9,609 nucleotides of DNA. Origin: Candidatus Hydrogenedentota bacterium (lineage in GTDB: Bacteria; Hydrogenedentota; Hydrogenedentia; Hydrogenedentales; CAITNO01). Under the pieces are notes generated by a model that was given only the letters and a program-made list of their open reading frames with translations, ran no database searches and was not told the origin of the DNA. Below are positions 6,833 through 9,609 of the stretch, piece by piece; within the stretch, counting starts at the first letter, position 1; each line of letters begins with the position of its first letter. A program made the translations under genes and the position numbers. The stretch is taken from contig CAIJOU010000196.1 of assembly GCA_903822375.1 (NCBI GenBank), forward strand, positions 1 through 9,609, given 5' to 3'.

Positions 6833-6861
6833 AGTATAGCAGACCATGCACCCGGCGTCAT
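6833..6861 (-). promoter_or_regulatory. sigma70-type extended -10 promoter of mntA-hepT
   Basis: On the minus strand there is ATGACG (-35, 6856-6861, 4 of 6 match), then 17 bases, then TATACT (-10, 6833-6838, 5 of 6) preceded by TGC. Transcription should start near 6826, leaving about 23 bases to the ATG at 6802 with AAGGAG in between. This is the best promoter in the window. Confidence 0.6.
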
Positions 6862-6900
6862 TTTGCGGTCGCCCCTTTTTGCGCCCGCGAACGGGATGGC

Positions 6901-6930
6901 TTGCTTCCACCATATGATTGGGGGTAGATT
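6901..6930 (+). promoter_or_regulatory. Weak candidate promoter for the microprotein/six-hairpin operon
   Basis: TTGCTT at 6901-6906 and TAGATT at 6925-6930 are spaced 18 bases apart, 38 bases before the ATG of the Lys-rich microprotein. Both hexamers are imperfect and no TG extension is present. Position is the main support. Confidence 0.3.
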
Positions 6931-6954
6931 AGCGGACACAGACTGCCATCCAAC

Positions 6955-6960
6955 AAGGAG
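6955..6960 (+). promoter_or_regulatory. Consensus Shine-Dalgarno AAGGAG fixing a microprotein start
   Basis: AAGGAG lies 8 bases before the ATG at 6969, which is ideal spacing. It is the main evidence that the 36-codon frame is translated rather than being upstream sequence of the large downstream frame. Confidence 0.7.
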
Positions 6961-6968
6961 ATACGAAA

Positions 6969-7079
6969 ATGGGCGAAAAGGGAAAGAAAGACAAGGGCGC
7001 GAAGGAAGTGAAGAAGAAACCGCTCCTTACCCCGCAGGAGAAGCGGAAACTGAAGAACGAGAAGAAGAAAGACAAGTAG
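6969..7079 (+). CDS. Lys-rich 36-residue microprotein
   Basis: The frame starts MGEKGKKDKGAKEVKKK, continues with LLTPQEKRKLKNEKKK and ends DK before TAG. By my count 15 of 36 residues are Lys, with a few Glu and Asp, so it should be a highly basic, single-helix or disordered peptide. Small proteins of this MGxKGKKDK...TPxEKRxxK type recur as hypothetical proteins in several bacterial groups, to my recollection with no known function. A role in binding RNA, ribosomes or nucleoid DNA is only a guess. It lies in a different frame from the large open frame that spans it. It has a perfect ribosome-binding site and is followed after 56 bases by the six-hairpin enzyme gene, with which it may be co-transcribed. 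Its A-rich codons stand out from the GC-rich neighbours. Confidence 0.75.
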   Translation: MGEKGKKDKGAKEVKKKPLLTPQEKRKLKNEKKKDK

Positions 7080-7080
7080 C

Positions 7081-7093
7081 GCGCCTCCGGCGC
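7081..7093 (+). terminator. Short GC hairpin after the microprotein stop
   Basis: GCGCC-TCC-GGCGC forms a perfect 5-base-pair stem, two bases after the microprotein TAG. No T run follows, so full termination is unlikely. It may partly attenuate or protect the upstream message, giving the microprotein and the enzyme different expression levels. Confidence 0.3.
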
Positions 7094-7135
7094 ATCTTCG
7101 GATTATTGCCGCCGCCGACCCGTGAGGGCTCATCC

Positions 7136-9376
7136 ATGTCTTGCCACGGTTTTCTTCTTGGTCTGCTGGGGACGGTCTTGCTGACCGCAGGCGGAATGGC
7201 GGCGGCACGGGCGGCCGAGGCCCCTGAGACAGCGACCGCCGCGCGGGCGGCGGGCATTGACCCGGCGCTGCTCCCGCTTCAGAAGCGTTCCTTCCTGGAG
7301 GGGCGCGAGTATTTTGTGCTGAGAAGCGGCAATGCCCAGATGATCGTTCAGGCCGACAAGGTCGACCTGGGGCCGGCCTTCATGTATCTGCTGTTTGACG
7401 CGGAAGACAACCGCCAGTCGGCCCGCAAGGAGACTGCGTTCAACTTTGTGGACGGCGCGGGCATGGCGGCCAGTGCATTGCAGGTGGTGCTCGGAGAATT
7501 CCCGTTCACGGCCGTCGGCCACGAAACTCAAACCCGCTGGACCACCGTGGAGGGTGTCCCCGCCGTCGAGGCAGTTTGGTGGGCCGGCGGTGTGCGCGTC
7601 ACGGAGCAACTGCTCGCACTGGGTGACATTGGGCTCTTTATTCGCCGCATTCAACTGACCTCGGCGAATCTTGGCGGACCGGAAGATCTGCGCCTGCGCT
7701 TGGCGTTGCCGCCGGGAGCCTGCACTGTGACAAACGGTTGGCTCGTTCGGGGGCACGCGCAATGCCTCATGGCACTCGGTTTTGCCTGCGATGCGGCGGC
7801 AAAGACGGTAACCGGGCAAGGCATGATAGAGGTTGGACCCCTGTCTGTTGCACCCGGACAAACTGTTTCTGTGGACACCCTCCTGCTCGCCCAAATCCCT
7901 CCCGGACCCGCTGAAAACTGGTCTCCGCTCCCAGCCGTATCCACCAGTGCTGAAGGTTTGGCCGCATTTACTTTTGCCGACCAGCTTGCAAAGACCAGGG
8001 AGGGGTGGACGGCTGCGTCGTCTGTGCGAACCAATGACGCCACCGTGCAGGAAATCTTTGACAAGGCGCGTTTCGGATTGGCGGCGATGGTGGCTGACAA
8101 CGGTGTGATGGATGCCGGCATTTTCGAGTACGGTGCGCAGTGGGTACGGGACACATCGAACACGCTGCTGGGCCTGCTTCATGCGGGCCAGTTTGAACTG
8201 GCCCGGAACGGGTTTGCCCACGTCCTTGAGCACATGGTGGACGCCGAAGGCAAGACCATGATCGGCGGGGGCTTTGACGCGCCGGACCTTGAACAGTTTG
8301 ACCAGATGGGCGAACTGCTCCACGCGCTGAAGGCTTACCGCGACTGGACCGGCGACGATTCGCTGCTGCGCGAGCATCGGGAGAAGCTGCTGGCGCTGGT
8401 GGAACGCCCGCTGCACCCCCAGTTCCGCGACGAGACCGGCATGGTCCACAACCGCCGCGAATTCTGGGAGCGCACTTTTGACGACGCCCATGAACTCGCG
8501 TATCAGACTTACGTCATCCTGGGCCTGCGCGATGCCGCCGCACTGGCGGAGCCACTGGGCGCCGCCGACCGCGCCGAACGCTGGCGCAGCGAGGCCGACC
8601 GCATCCAAAAGGCGGCGTTCGAAAGTCCGGGTTCCGCGCTGGTGGAGGACGGTCACCTCATCAAACGCCGCGCACTCGACGGCACGCCAATTCACACCAT
8701 TCATTTCCCAGCCGCCGCCGCGGACGTTCCGTTGAAGACGGAACGGGTGAATCTGGCCGGACCGGACGCGACCATGGCGCAGCCCATTGCCTATGGACTC
8801 ATCCCCCCACAATCGGCCCTGGCGAAGAACACACTTGACGAACTGGAGAGGCTGCGCGACGGACGCTGGTTCGGGGGCGGCTACGAACGGTACCACTCCA
8901 GCGGCCAGTGCGACCAGCCCGGACCGTGGTCGTTTGCGACCTGTTTCATCCTGCGTGCACAGCATGCGGCCGGAGACTTTGAACGCAGCCGCCGCACGCT
9001 CGAATGGCTCAATACGGTTCAGGGCGGCCGCACCGGGGCATGGTTCGAGGCCATTCCCCTGCTTCGCTCCCAGGCGCCGACGGCCGGCATCCTTCCGTGG
9101 ACTTCCGGCGAAATCAGCCTGTTCATTGTCCGCCATCTGTTGGGCGTTCACTTCGAGGACAATCAGCTTGTTATCAAGCCGGCGCTTTATCCCGGAAGTC
9201 CCCCCATCTCGGCCGACCTCCGATTCCGGCAGGGTCGTTTGCAGGTGGAGATTCCGGGAGCGGGCGCTGTCCTGACCGCCGAGGTGAACGGTCAGCAAGT
9301 GTCCCCACGAAAAGACGGTGCCATCGCGCTCCCCACGGACTTTGCGGGCGGTCACATCGTCTTTCAGATGCGATAG
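7136..9376 (+). CDS. Secreted six-hairpin (alpha/alpha)6 glycosidase, family not assigned
   Basis: The protein has 746 residues. The start was chosen at the ATG of MSCHGFLLGLLGTVLLTAGG, the signal peptide (cleavage near ARAAEA, about 26), with GAGGG at 7124-7128 seven bases upstream. The same frame is open back to 6815, but that part overlaps the microprotein and is low complexity. Residues about 45-260 form a beta-sandwich. About 295-670 look like an (alpha/alpha)6 barrel: FEYGAQWVRDTSNTLLGLLH (W336, R338, D339, like the W-x-RD helix of GH15/GH63/GH65-type enzymes), FDQMGELLHALKAYRDWTGD (E393), REFWERTFDDAHE (E442, E445, D449, D450), GPWSFATCF (596-604), GAWFEAIP (E638) and PWTSGEISLF (E659). 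A beta domain with KPALYPGSPP and AVLTAEVNGQQV closes the protein, as in GH65/GH94/GH95 enzymes. It is probably an exo-acting hydrolase outside the cytoplasm. The catalytic Glu/Asp pair and substrate cannot be fixed by eye. Confidence 0.85.
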   Translation: MSCHGFLLGLLGTVLLTAGGMAAARAAEAPETATAARAAGIDPALLPLQKRSFLEGREYFVLRSGNAQMIVQADKVDLGPAFMYLLFDAEDNRQSARKETAFNFVDGAGMAASALQVVLGEFPFTAVGHETQTRWTTVEGVPAVEAVWWAGGVRVTEQLLALGDIGLFIRRIQLTSANLGGPEDLRLRLALPPGACTVTNGWLVRGHAQCLMALGFACDAAAKTVTGQGMIEVGPLSVAPGQTVSVDTLLLAQIPPGPAENWSPLPAVSTSAEGLAAFTFADQLAKTREGWTAASSVRTNDATVQEIFDKARFGLAAMVADNGVMDAGIFEYGAQWVRDTSNTLLGLLHAGQFELARNGFAHVLEHMVDAEGKTMIGGGFDAPDLEQFDQMGELLHALKAYRDWTGDDSLLREHREKLLALVERPLHPQFRDETGMVHNRREFWERTFDDAHELAYQTYVILGLRDAAALAEPLGAADRAERWRSEADRIQKAAFESPGSALVEDGHLIKRRALDGTPIHTIHFPAAAADVPLKTERVNLAGPDATMAQPIAYGLIPPQSALAKNTLDELERLRDGRWFGGGYERYHSSGQCDQPGPWSFATCFILRAQHAAGDFERSRRTLEWLNTVQGGRTGAWFEAIPLLRSQAPTAGILPWTSGEISLFIVRHLLGVHFEDNQLVIKPALYPGSPPISADLRFRQGRLQVEIPGAGAVLTAEVNGQQVSPRKDGAIALPTDFAGGHIVFQMR

Positions 9377-9383
9377 ACCCCGC

Positions 9384-9415
9384 AAGCCGGGAGTTATTCG
9401 TTCCACTCCCCGCTT
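9384..9415 (+). terminator. Stem-loop just after the six-hairpin glycosidase gene
   Basis: AAGC-C-GGGAGT at 9384-9394 pairs with ACTCCC-C-GCTT at 9405-9415. This gives ten base pairs interrupted by one C/C mismatch, with a 10-base loop, and it begins 8 bases after the TAG. No T run follows, so it is a terminator or an mRNA 3' end stabiliser without the classic U tail. Confidence 0.55.
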
Positions 9416-9420
9416 CAGAC

Positions 9421-9439
9421 TCCCTGATCCGGACAGGGA
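9421..9439 (+). terminator. Second small stem-loop downstream of the glycosidase
   Basis: TCCCTG (9421-9426) pairs with CAGGGA (9434-9439) around a 7-base loop and is followed by TTTC. It directly follows the first stem-loop and could be a back-up terminator. Its short stem makes it the weaker of the two. Confidence 0.3.
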
Positions 9440-9536
9440 TTTCGAAGCATTGTTCGGAACCGGGTTTGGCGCTTCCTCAGCGGATTGACACCGTCGTGGG
9501 ATTCCGTTCAGGTAATCCCTTATCCAGCCGGGTTGT

Positions 9537-9596
9537 GTTGCCCCCGAAGGGGGGCCAACAATAGTAGCCACGGGTGGAGCGAAGCGGAACCCGTGG
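9537..9596. repeat. Double-hairpin extragenic repeat element
   Basis: Two stem-loops lie side by side. The first is GTTG-CCCCC-GAA-GGGGG followed by GCCAAC (9537-9559, slightly bulged). After ATAGTAG or similar comes CCACGGGT (9568-9575), which pairs perfectly with ACCCGTGG (9589-9596) around a 13-base loop, GGAGCGAAGCGGA. The wording resembles dispersed palindromic elements I recall between genes in planctomycete-type genomes. Only one copy is visible here, so the dispersed nature is not shown by this window. It may lie before a gene beyond the right edge. Confidence 0.5.
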
Positions 9597-9609
9597 AACA
9601 AGGAGCGGA

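Noticed and set aside
6803..6913. Upstream extension of MntA
   Set aside because: It would contain the promoter at 6833-6861. The internal ATG at 6802 has a consensus ribosome-binding site and gives the usual family length.
6815..7135. 107-codon N-terminal extension of the six-hairpin enzyme
   Set aside because: Low-complexity, runs out of frame through the Lys-rich microprotein, and would bury the clear signal peptide that starts at 7136.
7130..9601. 823-codon minus-strand open frame
   Set aside because: It is the antisense shadow of the six-hairpin gene. Its first codons are merely the translated palindromic repeat at the right edge.

Overview
The window is GC-rich and gene-dense, and looks like a chromosomal piece of a polysaccharide-degrading bacterium. 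Three secreted carbohydrate-active proteins with classical signal peptides, a Lys-rich microprotein, and an extragenic double-hairpin repeat at the right end are reminiscent of Planctomycetota/Lentisphaerota/Hydrogenedentota-type genomes. That placement is an impression from style, not a proven assignment.

Left block (1-3035, minus strand, transcribed right to left). A membrane-anchored C39-type cysteine peptidase (2091-2969) is followed by a 550-residue protein (351-2003) with a long basic Pro/Ala/Arg/Lys-rich disordered half and an unrecognised globular half. One base after that stop codon comes a secreted right-handed beta-helix protein that runs off the left edge (1-349). The last pair is almost certainly translationally coupled. 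Candidate extended -10 promoters lie upstream of the peptidase and upstream of the 550-residue gene.

Centre (3082-6153, plus strand). A divergently transcribed 991-residue secreted enzyme has the fold and catalytic motifs of clan GH-D (GH36/GH27 alpha-galactosidase-like). It carries an Fn3-like and a beta-sandwich domain at its C-terminus. It ends at a nested palindrome shared with the convergent operon that follows.

Toxin-antitoxin block (6166-6861, minus strand). A complete MntA-HepT (type VII) pair is present. The MntA nucleotidyltransferase antitoxin (6503-6802) overlaps the HepT HEPN ribonuclease toxin (6166-6513) by 11 bases, and the pair has its own well-formed promoter.

Right block (6901-9609, plus strand). 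A 36-codon Lys-rich microprotein (6969-7079) with a perfect Shine-Dalgarno is followed by a secreted 746-residue six-hairpin (alpha/alpha)6-type glycosidase (7136-9376). After it come two stem-loops and a double-hairpin extragenic repeat near the edge (9537-9596).

Together the two glycosidases and the beta-helix protein suggest export of enzymes acting on plant, algal or host glycans, with a TA module inserted between them. No RNA genes, insertion sequences or CRISPR arrays were seen. The longest stretch without a gene is the 233 bases at the right end. The least explained parts are the peptidase/disordered-protein pair and the unassigned six-hairpin enzyme.
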